Assembly: GCA_024401275.1 (NCBI GenBank)
Contig: JAKSLJ010000002.1
Span: 1 to 64,000 of the forward strand
Reading direction: 5' to 3'
Source of the DNA: Bacteroidaceae bacterium
GTDB lineage: Bacteria > Bacteroidota > Bacteroidia > Bacteroidales > Bacteroidaceae
DNA length: 64,000 nucleotides
Below, piece by piece: positions 26,921 to 35,798 of the stretch (its first letter is position 1; each line of letters starts with the position of its first letter). The notes beneath the pieces are model-generated. The model was not told the DNA's origin and ran no database searches. It saw only the letters and a list, made by a program, of their open reading frames with translations. The translations under genes and the position numbers were made by a program.

Positions 26921-27580
26921 GCCTCTCCCCCCAGCCCCCTCCCCTTTTTATGGGAGGGGGAGGTGATATATGTTTTAGTGGGGGAGTCAAATATCACTAT
27001 ATATTATTATCTTCTATTTCTTTAAATTTTTTGGCTAAAATCGATAGCGTGTTTTGGGTATCGAATAAAACCTCTTCGTTTGTAAAACGAATAACTTGCA
27101 GATTATTCTTGTTCAGCCACATCGTTCGACTTTCGTCGTATTCTTTCTGTTCTTTAGTGGAATGATATCCACCATCTATTTCAATAACGAGTTTGTGACG
27201 CAAAGAAACGAAATCTACAATGAAGTCCCCTATAATATGTTGTCGCCTGAATTTGATTTTCGGAAATTCTTTCCTGATGATATCCCACATTGCGCTTTCT
27301 GCTTCTGTCGGATTTTGCCTATTGTGTTTTGCAAGTTCTTTTAATCTCAGGTACCATGCTTTGTCTGCCGTATGGAAATCCGGAGAATAGGCATAGCCGT
27401 CAAAGTTAAAGTCATCGGAAAACTTTATCATAAAGAAAAAACACTGACCACAAAACTAATAATCCTTTATAATGGAAGGAATATGACTTATGGAGAGTGG
27501 TGTGTTTTTATAAATGATATGACTACAAAACATATTATCCCCCTCCCATTAGAAGGGGAGGGGGTAAGGGGGAGAGGCCT
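26921..27580. mobile_element. 660-bp cassette: DUF559 nuclease gene with inverted ends
   Basis: Two copies of a sequence of about 40 bp beginning GCCTCTCCCCC stand in opposite orientation at 26921-26963 and 27539-27580. Each is itself palindromic (CCCCCTCCC against GGGAGGGGG). Between them is one gene, a DUF559 endonuclease. The unit fits exactly between the serA stop and the DUF1015 start, genes that are usually adjacent. No target-site duplication is obvious, because the GC-rich arms abut the genes directly. Confidence 0.6.
26997..27431 (-). CDS. DUF559 endonuclease-fold protein (Vsr-like)
   Basis: The 144-residue product has the DUF559 core: NPTEAESAMWDIIRKE, FRRQHIIGDFIVDFVS, LVIEIDGGYH and QVIRFTNEEVL, a PD-(D/E)XK-related fold like very-short-patch repair endonuclease. 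The N-terminal 45 residues are less typical. Its substrate is not known. It is the only gene in a cassette bounded by palindromic inverted ends, so it may either act on such repeats or be carried by them. Confidence 0.82.
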   Translation of the reverse strand: MIKFSDDFNFDGYAYSPDFHTADKAWYLRLKELAKHNRQNPTEAESAMWDIIRKEFPKIKFRRQHIIGDFIVDFVSLRHKLVIEIDGGYHSTKEQKEYDESRTMWLNKNNLQVIRFTNEEVLFDTQNTLSILAKKFKEIEDNNI

Positions 27581-28496
27581 ACTTGTTCACCTGGAACTTA
27601 GTGCAACCGTCCTTGAAGAATGCGTTGATCTGCTTAGCAGCAGCGATACCAGCGTTGATGTTAGCCTCTGCTGTCTGAGCACCCATCTTCTTAGGAGTTG
27701 AGAAATAACGGCCTTCGAACTGCTTGAACTCTGCGTCAGCGTCTGGCATGATGTCTGTAACGAACTTGAGGTCTGTACGCTCAGCGAGGAGCTTGATAAG
27801 ACCAGCCTCGTCGATAACTTCCTTACGAGCTGTGTTCACGAGGATACCGCCCTTCTTCATCTTGCCTACGAGGTCGTAGTTGATAGACTGCTTAGTCTCA
27901 GGAGTTGCAGGGATGTGGAGAGAAACAACATCACAAACCTCGAAGAGTTCTTCCTGGTTCTTTGTAGCGTGAACGCCAGCAGCCTCGATAACGTCTGCTG
28001 GGCAGAATGCGTCGTAAGCATAAACGTCCATGCCGAAGCCCTTAGCGATACGAGCTACGTTGCGACCAACGTTACCGAATGCGAGGATACCGAGCTTCTT
28101 GCCCATGAGCTCTGTGCCTGCCTTGCCGTTGTAGAAGTTACGAACAGCAGAAACGAGCATACCGAAAACGAGCTCAGCAACAGCGTTTGCGTTCTGACCT
28201 GGAGTATTCTCTGCAACAACACCATGAGCAGTAGCTGCCTCAAGGTCGATGTTATCGTAGCCAGCACCGGCACGAACAACAATCTTAAGCTGCTTGGCAG
28301 CGTCGAGAACTTCAGCAGTAACCTTGTCTGAACGGATGATGAGAGCGTCAGCGTCAGCAACTGCGTCGAGAAGCTGCTGCTTCTCTGTATATTTTTCGAG
28401 GAGGGCGAGTTCGTTGCCTGCTCCTTCTACTTCAGCTTTGATGCCTTCAACAGCAGCAGCTGCGAATGGCTTTTCTGTAGCAACAAGTACTTTCAT
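27579..28496 (-). CDS. serA: D-3-phosphoglycerate dehydrogenase (short form)
   Basis: The enzyme oxidises 3-phosphoglycerate in the first step of serine synthesis. The 305-residue protein has the 2-hydroxyacid dehydrogenase layout: RAGAGYDNIDLEAA, the NAD-binding GILAFGNVGRNVARIA, and the catalytic His region with GAQTAEAN near the end. There is no C-terminal ACT domain, so serine feedback through ACT is not expected. The start is ATG at 28496 (MKVLVATEKPF). A frame extending 38 codons upstream is rejected. serC lies upstream, with a repeat-filled gap of 320 bp. Confidence 0.92.
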   Translation of the reverse strand: MKVLVATEKPFAAAAVEGIKAEVEGAGNELALLEKYTEKQQLLDAVADADALIIRSDKVTAEVLDAAKQLKIVVRAGAGYDNIDLEAATAHGVVAENTPGQNANAVAELVFGMLVSAVRNFYNGKAGTELMGKKLGILAFGNVGRNVARIAKGFGMDVYAYDAFCPADVIEAAGVHATKNQEELFEVCDVVSLHIPATPETKQSINYDLVGKMKKGGILVNTARKEVIDEAGLIKLLAERTDLKFVTDIMPDADAEFKQFEGRYFSTPKKMGAQTAEANINAGIAAAKQINAFFKDGCTKFQVNK

Positions 28497-28617
28497 TTTT
28501 GGTCTTTTTGTATTAATGACATAGGTTTGTTCGCCTTCTAATTGTTGATTCTCACCTTCGTAGTCAACTTTTGCAGAAGGTCGCTTGTTAAGAAAAACGA
28601 ATTGTCCCATATAGCCT

Positions 28618-28803
28618 AACCAAGCCTTCCCAAAGGGAAGGATGTTTAATACCTTTTGCGAGTAATAATTATCTCGCTGGTATTATCCTTATTCTTTTAG
28701 AAGGCTTGGATATGATTGTTTATAATATCTTTTTTTTGTCACTCCCCCCCAACGCTTAAAGTATTGAACATCCCTCCCTTTGGGAGGGCTTGGGTGGGCT
28801 TTT
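28618..28803. repeat. Family D palindromes flanking the serC-serA gap
   Basis: AACCAAGCCTTCCCAAAGGG..GGATGTTTAA at 28618-28653 and its inverted relative (GAACATCCCTCCCTTTGGGAGGGCTTGGG) at about 28765-28800 face each other. The 110 bp between them hold no gene. Related copies lie at 43980-44013, 44267-44304, 45576-45612, 45743-45776 and 48003-48147. The poly-T at 28730 and strong stems could lower serA expression relative to serC. Confidence 0.85.
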
Positions 28804-28816
28804 GGGTGGGCTCTTT

Positions 28817-29884
28817 TTAATGCTGTGCCTCAAATTCCTTCATGCAAGCTACGAGAGCCTCACAACCTTCGATAGACATTGCGTTGTAGCAAGATGCGCG
28901 GAAACCACCAACATCGCGGTGACCCTTAACACCAACCATGCCCTTAGAAGTAGCGAATGCCATGAACTCATCCTGGAGATCCTGGTACTCTGGCTTGAGA
29001 ACGAATGTGATGTTCATGAGTGAGCGAGCATCTTCCTCTGCTGTACCTACGAAGAGCTTGTTGCGGTCGATTTCGCCGTAAACGATCTTTGCGCGCTCCT
29101 GAGCAAGCTTGTCCATAGCCTCAACACCACCGTGAGCCTTGATGTAGCGGAGGTTCATGAGTGCAGAGTAGATAGGCACTACAGGAGGAGTGTTGAACAT
29201 AGAACCCTTCTTTACGTGAGTGCGGTAGTCGAGCATTGTAGGAATCTGGCGAGAAACCTTGCCGAGAGCGTCTTCCTTAACGATTACGAAAGTAACACCT
29301 GCCATAGAGAGGTTCTTCTGAGCACCACCGTAGATCATAGCGTATTTAGAAACATCTACTGGACGAGAGAGGATGTCTGAAGACATATCTGCGATCAATG
29401 GAATAGGAGAATCGATATCCTTGCGAATCTCTGTACCATAGATAGTGTTGTTAGATGTGATGTGGAAGTAGTCAGCATCTGTAGGGATAACGTAATCCTT
29501 TGGAATATATGTGAAGTTCTTGTCCTTAGAGCTTGCAACTTCTACAACCTCACCGAAAAGCTTAGCTTCCTTCATTGCCTTAGTTGCCCAAACACCAGTG
29601 TTGAGGTACGCAGCCTTCTTCTCGAGGAAGTTGAATGGAATCATACAGAATTCAAGCGATGCACCACCACCGAGGAACAAAACTTTGTAACCTTCTGGAA
29701 TGTCGAGGAGCTCCTTCATGAGAGCTTCAGCCTCGTCAACTACTGGCTGGAAGTTCTTTGCACGGTGTGAAATCTCCATGAGTGAAAGTCCTGAATTGTC
29801 GAAATCAAGACAAGCAGCAGCTGTCTGTTCAATAACTTCACGTGGGAGAATTGATGGACCAGCGTTAAAATTGTACTTCTTCAT
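28817..29884 (-). CDS. serC: Phosphoserine aminotransferase
   Basis: SerC converts 3-phosphohydroxypyruvate to phosphoserine with glutamate. The 355-residue protein begins [17 protein letters not shown], the family N-terminus, has [17 protein letters not shown] and the PLP lysine in [13 protein letters not shown], and ends with [16 protein letters not shown]. The length is normal. It is the first gene of the serine group and has a canonical promoter on the minus strand at 29981-30012. Confidence 0.96.
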   Translation of the reverse strand: MKKYNFNAGPSILPREVIEQTAAACLDFDNSGLSLMEISHRAKNFQPVVDEAEALMKELLDIPEGYKVLFLGGGASLEFCMIPFNFLEKKAAYLNTGVWATKAMKEAKLFGEVVEVASSKDKNFTYIPKDYVIPTDADYFHITSNNTIYGTEIRKDIDSPIPLIADMSSDILSRPVDVSKYAMIYGGAQKNLSMAGVTFVIVKEDALGKVSRQIPTMLDYRTHVKKGSMFNTPPVVPIYSALMNLRYIKAHGGVEAMDKLAQERAKIVYGEIDRNKLFVGTAEEDARSLMNITFVLKPEYQDLQDEFMAFATSKGMVGVKGHRDVGGFRASCYNAMSIEGCEALVACMKEFEAQH

Positions 29885-29980
29885 GATTGTTTAATTATGT
29901 TTTAGTTTTTGGTTTTTGTGATTTGTCTAGTTTGAGTCGAAAATTGTGTCTTCGAGAGCTAATGTCCGAAAAAGACGCTG

Positions 29981-30012
29981 CAAAGGTATGCATTTTATGC
30001 TGTTTGCGCAAA
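29981..30012 (-). promoter_or_regulatory. Promoter of serC
   Basis: On the minus strand, TTTG (30012-30009) and TACCTTTG (29988-29981) are spaced by 20 nt, matching the Bacteroidetes consensus. The leader is about 90 nt. The rest of the 391-bp gap up to 30275 is AT-rich and holds only the divergent MORN-gene promoter. Confidence 0.75.
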
Positions 30013-30220
30013 CAATATTTACAAAATGTCACTCCGTCTTGACTTTTTACAATCAAAATGTATGATAAATGCGCTGTTTTGCTGACAAAATGATAAAAAG
30101 TTGTATGAAAGTTATGTTTCTTTGAATGAAATTATTTTGGCAAAAACAGTGTCATTATTCAAATGAAATTGCAAAAAACTGCGGTAATAATGTGAAAAAA
30201 AACAAAAACTTTTCAAAATA

Positions 30221-30252
30221 TTTGCGACTATCATAAAAAAAGCGTAACTTTG
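30221..30252 (+). promoter_or_regulatory. Promoter of the MORN-repeat gene
   Basis: TTTG at 30221-30224 and TAACTTTG at 30245-30252 with 20 nt between them. The start codon is only about 17 nt after the expected transcription start, so the leader is very short. Confidence 0.7.
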
Positions 30253-30275
30253 GCAAAGAAAAAACGCATAAAACT

Positions 30276-31337
30276 GTGAAGAAGTACACATTTTCTATAA
30301 TATTTATAGCTCTTTTTGCGCTGCAGGTTTCGGCGCAGAAGATTACAATTGGAACTTGCGAAACCGAAGACGGAGGCGAGTATTCCGGCGAACTTTTCAA
30401 AGGAAAGCCTAATGGCAAAGGAACTACCGTCTATCCTAACGGAGACGTTTATGAAGGCTCCTACGAAAGAGGCAAGCGTGAGGGATATGGCGTCTATACT
30501 TTCGCTGACGGCGAGAAGTATGAAGGACAGTGGGTGCAAGGCCATCAACATGGTCAGGGCACATACCATTTCTCAAACGGTAATCGCTATCTTGGTCTTT
30601 GGTACAAGGATATTCAGCAAGGTCATGGCACCATGATTTACTATAATGGCGATAAATATGACGGCGACTGGCAGGGCGACAAGCGTCACGGTTTGGGAAA
30701 ATATACCTACCAGAACGGTGCGTTCTATGATGGACAATGGAAAAACGACATCAAGAATGGTCAGGGCGTCTTCTATTGGGCTGACGGTACAACATACAAA
30801 GGCTCTTGGGCTAACGGACAGCGTTCAGGACAAGGAGTAAACCAGTATTCCGACGGCGATGTCTATACAGGCTTGTGGCTTAACGATGTGCCTCATGGAA
30901 AAGGCATCTATCGCTTCAGTAATGGCGATACTTACGAAGGCGAATACTACCAAGGTCGCCGCACTGGCGATGGCATCTATCGTTATGTCAACGGCGATAC
31001 TTACAACGGTCATTTCTCCAATGGCGATAAGGACGGTTACGGCGAAATGCACTTCCGTAATGGTGATGTCTATGTAGGCTATTGGAAGGAAGACCTCCAG
31101 AACGGTCGTGGTAAGTTTACTACTAAAGACGGCAGCGTACTTGAAGGTCACTATTTGAACGGAATTCCTAACGGTGAGTTCGAGGTGAAGGAAGCCAATG
31201 GAGCGAAGTCTCGTGGACAGTACAAGGACGGAAAGCGCCAAGGAAAGTTTGTTGAGATAGACGAGCAGGGCGTAAGAACCGAGAGAATGTACAATAACGG
31301 TGAGCTCATTGAGGATGATGCTGCTTCTGGCATGTAG
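30276..31337 (+). CDS. Exported MORN-repeat protein
   Basis: After a signal peptide (MKKYTFSIIFIALFALQVSAQ) the 353-residue protein is almost wholly MORN repeats of about 23 residues with the pattern YxGxWxxGxxxGxG (for example DGEKYEGQWVQGHQHGQG); I count about a dozen. MORN arrays form long beta-hairpin scaffolds. In bacteria their partner is usually unknown, and none is suggested by the neighbours. The start is a GTG, because no ATG lies between it and the promoter in this frame. Confidence 0.9.
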   Translation: MKKYTFSIIFIALFALQVSAQKITIGTCETEDGGEYSGELFKGKPNGKGTTVYPNGDVYEGSYERGKREGYGVYTFADGEKYEGQWVQGHQHGQGTYHFSNGNRYLGLWYKDIQQGHGTMIYYNGDKYDGDWQGDKRHGLGKYTYQNGAFYDGQWKNDIKNGQGVFYWADGTTYKGSWANGQRSGQGVNQYSDGDVYTGLWLNDVPHGKGIYRFSNGDTYEGEYYQGRRTGDGIYRYVNGDTYNGHFSNGDKDGYGEMHFRNGDVYVGYWKEDLQNGRGKFTTKDGSVLEGHYLNGIPNGEFEVKEANGAKSRGQYKDGKRQGKFVEIDEQGVRTERMYNNGELIEDDAASGM

Positions 31338-31402
31338 CTTCAGGCATTGCTCACATGATGTTTTTTTTGACATTAATATATTATATATAGGAAAGTATAA
31401 CT

Positions 31403-31843
31403 ATGATTATTGACACTATCGATCAGCTTGCTTACTATGCAAGCGTGAATCCTCTTTTTGCGGATGTTGTTGAGTATATCAAGAACAACGACCTTTGCAA
31501 AATGGAGGAAGGAAAATACGAAATCAAGGGCGCTGACCTTTTCGTAAACATAACTACTGCAAAGGCTAAGACTAAGGAAGAGGCTGTACTTGAGACTCAT
31601 CGCAAGATGATTGACATCCAGATTCCTCTCTCTGCGGAAGAAACTTACGGCTACACCCCGCTCTGCGACCTTCCAGACCTTGAGTACAATGAGGCAAAGG
31701 ACATCATCAAATATGAAGGTCTTGCTCAGACATACGTAACTTGCAAGCCAGGTCAGATGGCTATCTTCTTCCCTCAGGACGGTCATGCTCCTTGCATCTC
31801 AACAGAACCTGTAAAGAAAGCTATTTTCAAGATAAAAGTTTAA
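31403..31843 (+). CDS. YhcH/YjgK/YiaL (DUF386) family protein
   Basis: This 146-residue cupin-like protein shows the family pattern: the central EAVLETHRKMIDIQIPLSAEE with the metal-binding His/Asp segment and, near the end, MAIFFPQDGHAPCIS. E. coli relatives (YiaL, YhcH, EbgC) are associated with sugar metabolism, and an anomerase-like role on sialic acids or other sugars has been proposed. The 65-bp gap after the MORN gene contains only AT-rich sequence. Confidence 0.9.
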   Translation: MIIDTIDQLAYYASVNPLFADVVEYIKNNDLCKMEEGKYEIKGADLFVNITTAKAKTKEEAVLETHRKMIDIQIPLSAEETYGYTPLCDLPDLEYNEAKDIIKYEGLAQTYVTCKPGQMAIFFPQDGHAPCISTEPVKKAIFKIKV

Positions 31844-31848
31844 TGGAA

Positions 31849-31929
31849 ATGCAGAATTCAGAATGCAGAATTCAGAATTTTGCCGCGCGGTAGTTAATTC
31901 TGCATTCTGCATCCTGCATTCTGAATTAA
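31849..31929. repeat. ATGCAGAAT-family inverted repeat, intergenic copy
   Basis: GCAGAATTCAGAATGCAGAATTC on the left faces AATTCTGCATTCTGCATCC on the right across a GC-rich spacer (GCCGCGCGG). It is the same family as the in-frame insertion in clpB. It ends about 10 bp before glgB. Confidence 0.9.
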
Positions 31930-31939
31930 ATAAATTACT

Positions 31940-33964
31940 ATGGTGGCTAAAAAAACAAAAAAACACATTAAGATCGTACAGAACGATCCATATCTCGAAC
32001 CGTTTGAAGATACCATTCAGGGACGTCATGACCATGCCGTTTGGATGGAGTATAACCTCACACAGAATGGCAAGCGCAGTCTTTCTGATTTTGCCAATGG
32101 TCATCAATATTTCGGACTTCATCGCACAGAGAAAGGCTGGGTGTTCCGCGAGTGGGCTCCTAATGCTACGGAAATGTATCTCGTTGGCGACTTCAACGAT
32201 TGGCAGCCAACAGACAAGTACAAAGCAAAGCGCATTCAAGGCACTGGCAACTGGGAGTTGAAGCTTGGTGTTCGTGCTTTGAAGCATGGTCAGCTCTACA
32301 AGATTCTCATTCGTTGGGAAGGTGGCGAAGGCTTGCGCATTCCTGCTTGGTGTCGCCGTGTTGTTCAGGACGAGAACACAAAGCTCTTCTCTGCCCAGGT
32401 GTGGAATCCAGAGCCATACGTTTGGAAGAAAAAGACTTTCAAGCCAAATACCAATCCGCTCCTTATCTACGAATGCCATATCGGTATGGGACAGGACGCA
32501 GAGAAGGTCGGAACATACGCTGAGTTCCGCGACAAGGTTCTCCCACGCGTCATAAAGGATGGCTACAACTGCATCCAGGTTATGGCTATTCAGGAGCATC
32601 CTTACTATGGAAGCTTCGGTTATCACGTTAGCAACTTCTTCGCAGCTTCAAGCCGTTTCGGTACTCCTGAAAACCTCAAGTCGCTTATCGATACAGCTCA
32701 TCAGAATGGCATCGCCGTAATCATGGACCTTGTTCATTCTCACGCTGTGAAGAACGAACTTGAAGGCCTTGGCAACTTCGCCGGCGATCCTGACCAGTAT
32801 TTCTGCAAGGGCGATCGCCGTGAGCATAACCAGTGGGACAGCCTTTGCTTTGACTATGGCAAGAACGAGGTGCTTCACTTCCTTCTCTCCAACTGTAAGT
32901 ACTGGCTTGACGAATTCCACTTCGATGGTTTCCGCTTCGATGGCGTAACGTCAATGCTCTATTATAATCATGGTCTTGGCGTAGATTTCTGCGGTTATGC
33001 AGATTACTTCCACGGAGGTCAGGACGAGGATGCCATCTACTATCTCATGCTTGCCAACAAGCTTATCCACGAGGTGAACAAGAATGCCATCACTATCGCA
33101 GAGGAAATGTCTGGTATGCCTGGTCTTGCTGCCAAGTTTGCTGATGGCGGTCTTGGCTTTGATTATCGTCTTGCCATGGGTATTCCTGACTACTGGATTA
33201 AGATGATCAAGGAAAAGAGCGACGAAGACTGGGGTGTATTCGACATCTTCTGGAAGATGACTGACCGTCGTGCTGACGAGAAGACTATTTCTTACGCTGA
33301 GTCTCACGACCAGGCACTCGTTGGCGACAAGACAATCATCTTCCGTCTTGTTGACTCCGATATGTATTGGCACTTCAAGAAGGGCGACGAGAACGAGATG
33401 GCTCGTCGTGGTATCGCTCTCCATAAGATGATTCGCCTCGTTACGGCTTCTACCATCAACGGCGGTTATCTGAACTTCATGGGTAATGAGTTCGGACATC
33501 CAGAGTGGATAGACTTCCCTCGCGAGGGCAACGGCTGGAGCCATCAGTATGCACGTCGTCAGTGGAATCTCGTTGACAACAAGGAACTCTGCTACCACTG
33601 GCTTGGCGACTTCGATCAGAAGATGCTTGAGGTACTGAAGATGCAGAAGAATATCCAGAAGACTCCTGTTCAGGAAATCTGGCATAACGATGGCGATCAG
33701 GTCATAGCCTACACTCGTGGCGACCTTCTCTTCGTCTTCAACTTCTCGCCAACGCAGTCATTCTCCGACTATGGTTTCCTCGTGCAGAAAGGCTCTTATA
33801 AGGTAGTGCTCAATTCCGATTCAAAAGACTTCGGCGGCTTCGGCTTTGCTGACGATAGCATAGAGCATTTTACTAATTTCGACCCAATGTACGAAGAAGA
33901 CGGCAAGGAATGGCTTAAGCTTTACATCCCTGCTCGTTCAGCTGTTGTGCTTAAAAAGCAATAA
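31940..33964 (+). CDS. glgB: 1,4-alpha-glucan branching enzyme
   Basis: The enzyme makes alpha-1,6 branches in glycogen. The 674-residue protein has a CBM48-type N-terminal domain (FREWAPNATEMYLVGDFNDW), then the GH13 barrel: VIMDLVHSHAVKN, FDGFRFDGVTSMLY with the nucleophile Asp, TIAEEMSGMPG with the acid/base Glu, and YAESHDQALVGDKT. It resembles the eukaryote-like GH13_8 branching enzymes used in Bacteroidetes. It lies downstream of a repeat and ends at a bidirectional terminator. No other glycogen genes are adjacent. Confidence 0.94.
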   Translation: MVAKKTKKHIKIVQNDPYLEPFEDTIQGRHDHAVWMEYNLTQNGKRSLSDFANGHQYFGLHRTEKGWVFREWAPNATEMYLVGDFNDWQPTDKYKAKRIQGTGNWELKLGVRALKHGQLYKILIRWEGGEGLRIPAWCRRVVQDENTKLFSAQVWNPEPYVWKKKTFKPNTNPLLIYECHIGMGQDAEKVGTYAEFRDKVLPRVIKDGYNCIQVMAIQEHPYYGSFGYHVSNFFAASSRFGTPENLKSLIDTAHQNGIAVIMDLVHSHAVKNELEGLGNFAGDPDQYFCKGDRREHNQWDSLCFDYGKNEVLHFLLSNCKYWLDEFHFDGFRFDGVTSMLYYNHGLGVDFCGYADYFHGGQDEDAIYYLMLANKLIHEVNKNAITIAEEMSGMPGLAAKFADGGLGFDYRLAMGIPDYWIKMIKEKSDEDWGVFDIFWKMTDRRADEKTISYAESHDQALVGDKTIIFRLVDSDMYWHFKKGDENEMARRGIALHKMIRLVTASTINGGYLNFMGNEFGHPEWIDFPREGNGWSHQYARRQWNLVDNKELCYHWLGDFDQKMLEVLKMQKNIQKTPVQEIWHNDGDQVIAYTRGDLLFVFNFSPTQSFSDYGFLVQKGSYKVVLNSDSKDFGGFGFADDSIEHFTNFDPMYEEDGKEWLKLYIPARSAVVLKKQ

Positions 33965-33991
33965 GATATTCAATGAACTATAAGAAACAAG

Positions 33992-34024
33992 AAAGTCCTC
34001 CCAATCAAAGGAGGACTTTTTCTT
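33992..34024. terminator. Bidirectional terminator between glgB and the cyclophilin gene
   Basis: AAAGTCCTCC pairs with GGAGGACTTT around an 8-nt loop, with T residues on the glgB side and A residues on the other. Confidence 0.88.
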
Positions 34025-34044
34025 TTTATTGATGTCTGATATTT

Positions 34045-34776
34045 CTACATCACGCTGACCGTCATTGTGATGTCTTCTACAGGTCTGTCGCCGCGTAGTG
34101 TCTGTGTGGATTGTATCTTTTCCACTACGTCAAGACCTTCTGTAACCTCGCCGAAGACAGTATATTGTCCGTCAAGATGAGGTGTGCCACCGACAGTAGA
34201 GTAGATCTGCTTCTGCTCTTCGCTGAGACCACCTTCCTTCTTTGCCAGTTCCTTAGCCTTTGCCACGAGCTCATCCTGAAGTGCGAGAAGACCTTCGCGG
34301 TCACGATTGCGACGCAGGTCCATTATTTTGCTCTTGTTCTCAGCTGCCAGTCGGCTGAAGATGTTCTGCTGAGCCATCATCTCCATCTGCTTGCTGAGAT
34401 CTCCCATCTGACCTTCATTATAGACGTCGCCCCAAACGATGTAGAACTGACTGCCACTTGAACGACGCTCAGGGTTCACTTCGTCGCCTGTGCGAGCTGC
34501 TGCAAGTGCACCACGCTTATGGTAGAGCGTTGGCTTTATCTCCGCTTCTATGGTGTAGTCAGGACCACCAGTGCCGTACTGTGCATTAGGCTGCGGATTC
34601 TTAGAGTCAGGATCGCCGCCCTGAACCATGAAGTTCTTTATAACACGATGGAAGATAGTTCCGTCATAGTAGCCTTCCTTTGCAAGCTTCAGGAAGTTGT
34701 CGCGATGGAGAGGAGTCTCGTCGTAGAGCTTCACTACGATGTCGCCAAGAGAAGTTGAAATCTTTACGTTTGCCAT
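34045..34776 (-). CDS. Cyclophilin-type peptidyl-prolyl isomerase, cytoplasmic
   Basis: The protein starts directly with MANVKISTSLGDIVVKLYDE and has no signal peptide. The cyclophilin signatures are GTIFHRVIKNFMVQGGDP, GSQFYIVWG and GQYTVFGEVTEGLDVV. An insertion of about 75 residues, rich in Met, Glu and Lys and probably helical, separates the second and third blocks (about residues 120-190). Such inserts occur in Bacteroidetes members. It speeds proline isomerisation during folding. Confidence 0.93.
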   Translation of the reverse strand: MANVKISTSLGDIVVKLYDETPLHRDNFLKLAKEGYYDGTIFHRVIKNFMVQGGDPDSKNPQPNAQYGTGGPDYTIEAEIKPTLYHKRGALAAARTGDEVNPERRSSGSQFYIVWGDVYNEGQMGDLSKQMEMMAQQNIFSRLAAENKSKIMDLRRNRDREGLLALQDELVAKAKELAKKEGGLSEEQKQIYSTVGGTPHLDGQYTVFGEVTEGLDVVEKIQSTQTLRGDRPVEDITMTVSVM

Positions 34777-34877
34777 TATTTTAATTGTTTTACAAGTGCA
34801 AAGATAATACTTTTTATGCTAATTAGCCGCAAATATTGGGAAAGTTTGACTATTTTTTGTCAAATATCATAAACAAA

Positions 34878-34909
34878 TTTGCGCGTGTTATAAATAATGT
34901 GTATATTTG
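34878..34909 (+). promoter_or_regulatory. Promoter of the lipoprotein gene at 34986
   Basis: TTTG at 34878-34881 and TATATTTG at 34902-34909 with 20 nt between them. A leader of about 70 nt with tandem TTAACC-like units follows. Confidence 0.78.
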
Positions 34910-34985
34910 CAACCGAAATATTAACCTTAATATTAACCCTAACATTCTAGCAATAACCAATCTTTAACCCCTAAAACTAATAATT

Positions 34986-35684
34986 ATGAAAAAGCAACTT
35001 TTATCGATTCTCTTCATCGCAGGTGCAATGATCATGGCATCTTGCGGAGGTGGCAACAAGGCAGAAAATGGCGAAGCTCCTGCGGCTGGTGAAGCTGTGG
35101 CAGAGGCTGAAGAGTTTACTGGCGACACTTACTCAAAGGAGGCTGTAGAATTCTTCATCAAGAACTTCAAGCTCGGCTTCTCTGACATCGAGCCAGGCTA
35201 CGAATACGACGATTCTGACAATAAGAACTTCATGGGTTCTGCTCGCGACGTCATCGCAAACTTCCCAACAAAGGACGGTAAGGAGTTTACTGACGACATG
35301 TTCAAGGCTGCTGTTGCCAAGGTTTACGCTGCTACCAAGAAGGCTGCCGACGACGGCAAGTGCATCTACGGTTTCGAGAACAAGAGCAAGACTGACGAGG
35401 CTATGGCTGAGATTTCTGTTGAGGAATGTCAGAAGGGCAAGGACAGCTTTGGCATGCACATCAACGATGCCTCATGGGTATATAAGGTGAACGGTCAGCT
35501 TCAGATCATCTACATGGGTACCATCAGCGGCACTGAGGGCTGCTATGTTCGCGTAGCAGAGGCACTTCAGAAGAGCATGGACGAAACTCTCGAGGATGTC
35601 GAGAAGGTTGTCGAGGACATTGAGAACGATCCTGAGAAGAAGGCTCAGGTAGAAAAAGCTCTCAAGGATGCCGGCGTGAATTAA
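34986..35684 (+). CDS. Lipoprotein of unknown function
   Basis: The 232-residue product has a lipoprotein signal (AMIMASC, Cys at residue 20) followed by Gly, then an acidic, Ala- and Glu-rich linker. The body is acidic and mostly helical in appearance, with a coiled-coil-like tail (DVEKVVEDIENDPEKKAQVEKAL). I do not recognise a family. Codon use is strongly biased toward the pattern of highly expressed genes here (AAG, GAG, CTC, AAC), and the promoter is canonical, so it may be abundant at the cell envelope. Confidence 0.85.
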   Translation: MKKQLLSILFIAGAMIMASCGGGNKAENGEAPAAGEAVAEAEEFTGDTYSKEAVEFFIKNFKLGFSDIEPGYEYDDSDNKNFMGSARDVIANFPTKDGKEFTDDMFKAAVAKVYAATKKAADDGKCIYGFENKSKTDEAMAEISVEECQKGKDSFGMHINDASWVYKVNGQLQIIYMGTISGTEGCYVRVAEALQKSMDETLEDVEKVVEDIENDPEKKAQVEKALKDAGVN

Positions 35685-35714
35685 GTCGGAAGCAAACCAA
35701 ATCTGAACCTATCT

Positions 35715-35782
35715 AGCACTTTCTTTTTCTTCTCGCCATCAACTTTTCACCGAATCGTTTGGCAGATAAAAAAGAAAGTGCT
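35715..35782. repeat. Inverted repeat upstream of the RAYT gene
   Basis: AGCACTTTCTTTTT (35715-35728) and AAAAAGAAAGTGCT (ending at 35782) are perfect complements across about 40 bp. The pair may serve as terminator for the upstream lipoprotein gene or as a left-end structure of the transposase locus. Confidence 0.7.
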
Positions 35783-35798
35783 AACTTTTTCGACATGA

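Noticed and set aside
26914-26997. N-terminal extension of the DUF1015 protein
   Set aside because: The extra 28 residues (SPSHKKGRGLGG) are translated palindrome sequence, and the family's conserved N-terminus begins at MIVKPF.
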